This document shows positions 63,162 through 64,000 of a DNA stretch of 64,000 nucleotides, piece by piece (positions within the stretch are counted from its first letter, which is position 1; each line of letters starts with the position of its first letter). The position numbers and the translations under genes are program-made. The stretch lies in contig VZRG01000359.1 in the NCBI GenBank assembly GCA_013397435.1, positions 448,785 to 512,784 on the forward strand. The letters are read 5' to 3'. This DNA comes from Erythrocercus mccallii. Its lineage: Eukaryota > Chordata > Aves > Passeriformes > Dicruridae. The notes below the pieces were generated by a model. It did not search any database. It was not told the origin of the DNA and worked only from the letters and a program-made list of their open reading frames with translations.

Positions 63162-64000
63162 CTATATAGGTGTCTTTGTAGCAAGCAATCTTGATACTTA
63201 CATTAGTTATTATATTAGTTTGAATTATTTCTTTTTTTAGTGAAGAAGGAATGTGTATGTAAGCAAAGGCTTTTCCTCCCTGTCCAGACTGTTCTCCCAA
63301 AAGGCTTACTGATAGGGTAATCCAGTATCTGTGAAGTCAGTCAGTGGTGATGCTGGGGAACCTACTTCTGGCTTCTGGATAAATCTTGGAGGAGACAGGT
63401 AACTGATAAGGAAGCATCATGCTGTTTATACTATCCTGCTTGTGCAACAAATGTTGCAAAATGAAACAAATAGAAGATTATGTAACACAGTTCTTAAAGT
63501 TTGGCCTTTGGGCTTTAGAGATAAATACCTGATGAACCATAGGGGAACAGGTAGGTCCGTGTGTTAAACTCCTCTTGACTGTGTTCATTTCAAGATACAA
63601 TCTGTTGGCCTAAAATGAAAGTTTCAATCTGTACTGAAGACAACTGTAAATGCATGTGACTAAAACCAGTTAATAAAATGGGTGTCCATATTTGCCAAAA
63701 TGTCCAAATTATTTGAAGTAATAGTGCATACAAGGATGCTGGGATGCTAGAATGAAGGGACACTTTCCTTCTAAATACCAACAGCAGCCAGTAACTATTT
63801 TGAAGATTAATTTTCAGTTGTGAATTTAATTCTATGGAATGGTGCCAGATCCATTCCATCAATGTGATGATTTCCCAGGCCCTTTCCAAGATGGACAATG
63901 AGACAGAAGATTTTCCCCTTTTTTTCATAGCATACTTGCAAACAACTTTTATAGGCCATGTTCATGATTTACTGGGTTATTCCATTTCTCTCCTTGTCTG
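63159..64000. other. Intron sequence with no recognised gene or transposon
   Basis: AT-rich to the window edge. A 112-codon minus-strand open frame (63590-63928) has no domain or splice context. Confidence 0.5.

Larger units (their letters stand above)
45131..64000 (+). other. RAD51B: RAD51B downstream intron, 5' part (human intron 8 equivalent)
   Basis: It starts at the GTAAGA donor and runs to the end of the window. The next human exon encodes a segment starting (G)TSGSS and containing WSHSVNTR; I found no matching reading frame, so the intron is at least 18.9 kb. It holds one LTR with a target duplication, a CR1 copy directly beside it, an old CR1 3' end, MIR-like relics and a TG microsatellite. 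Confidence 0.8.

Noticed and set aside
62918..63300. Open frames with His-Thr or Val-Cys runs
   Set aside because: Produced by the (TG)19 microsatellite.
1..64000. CRISPR array, operon, tRNA/rRNA gene or other complete non-host system
   Set aside because: No regularly spaced repeats, no cloverleaf with both boxes and no consecutive same-strand genes. The window is an animal intron.

Overview
This is vertebrate, and specifically avian, nuclear DNA. It is AT-rich, shows no bacterial gene organisation, and carries CR1 LINE fragments with their typical 3' ends plus bird-type ERV long terminal repeats (LTRs). The LTR types resemble those I recall from songbirds, so a passerine is my best guess; that rank is inference.

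I can support one real coding element: a 97-bp internal exon of RAD51B at 45034-45130 on the + strand. It has a strong polypyrimidine tract and CAG acceptor, a GGTAAGA donor, and a translation that begins VILTNQITT and ends QADLVSPADDLSLSE. It matches human RAD51B codons 253-284 plus one base (c.757-853 by my count from the remembered human protein). Everything else appears to be RAD51B intron: about 45 kb of the upstream intron and about 19 kb of the downstream one. I looked for the adjoining exons and did not recognise them, which fits the very large introns of this gene in other vertebrates.

The introns hold these elements. LTRs, all antisense to RAD51B: 5705-6287, 26603-26985 (exact 6-bp target duplication) and 50714-51460 (exact 5-bp target duplication). 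CR1 fragments: 2325-2785 (-), 16908-17557 (+), 51505-51840 (+), and two weak old 3' ends near 12931 and 49047. A 5S-rRNA-headed SINE of AmnSINE type lies at about 21411-21700. MIR/L2-like relics lie near 23060, 29780, 36190 and 47590. A possible hAT-like short element is at 55018-55203. There are also a (TG)19 microsatellite, a (CT)n tract, long poly-T and poly-A runs and short tandem duplications.

No complete gene, tRNA, rRNA, CRISPR array or operon is present. I did not find a new multi-gene system. The best leads are small: a possible in-frame cassette exon (49858-49935) downstream of the RAD51B exon, two CpG-rich patches with open frames behind splice-acceptor-like sequences (10430-10870 and 55440-55560), the ancient 5S-SINE, and a 39-bp inverted repeat built from T-box-like half sites (62281-62319).
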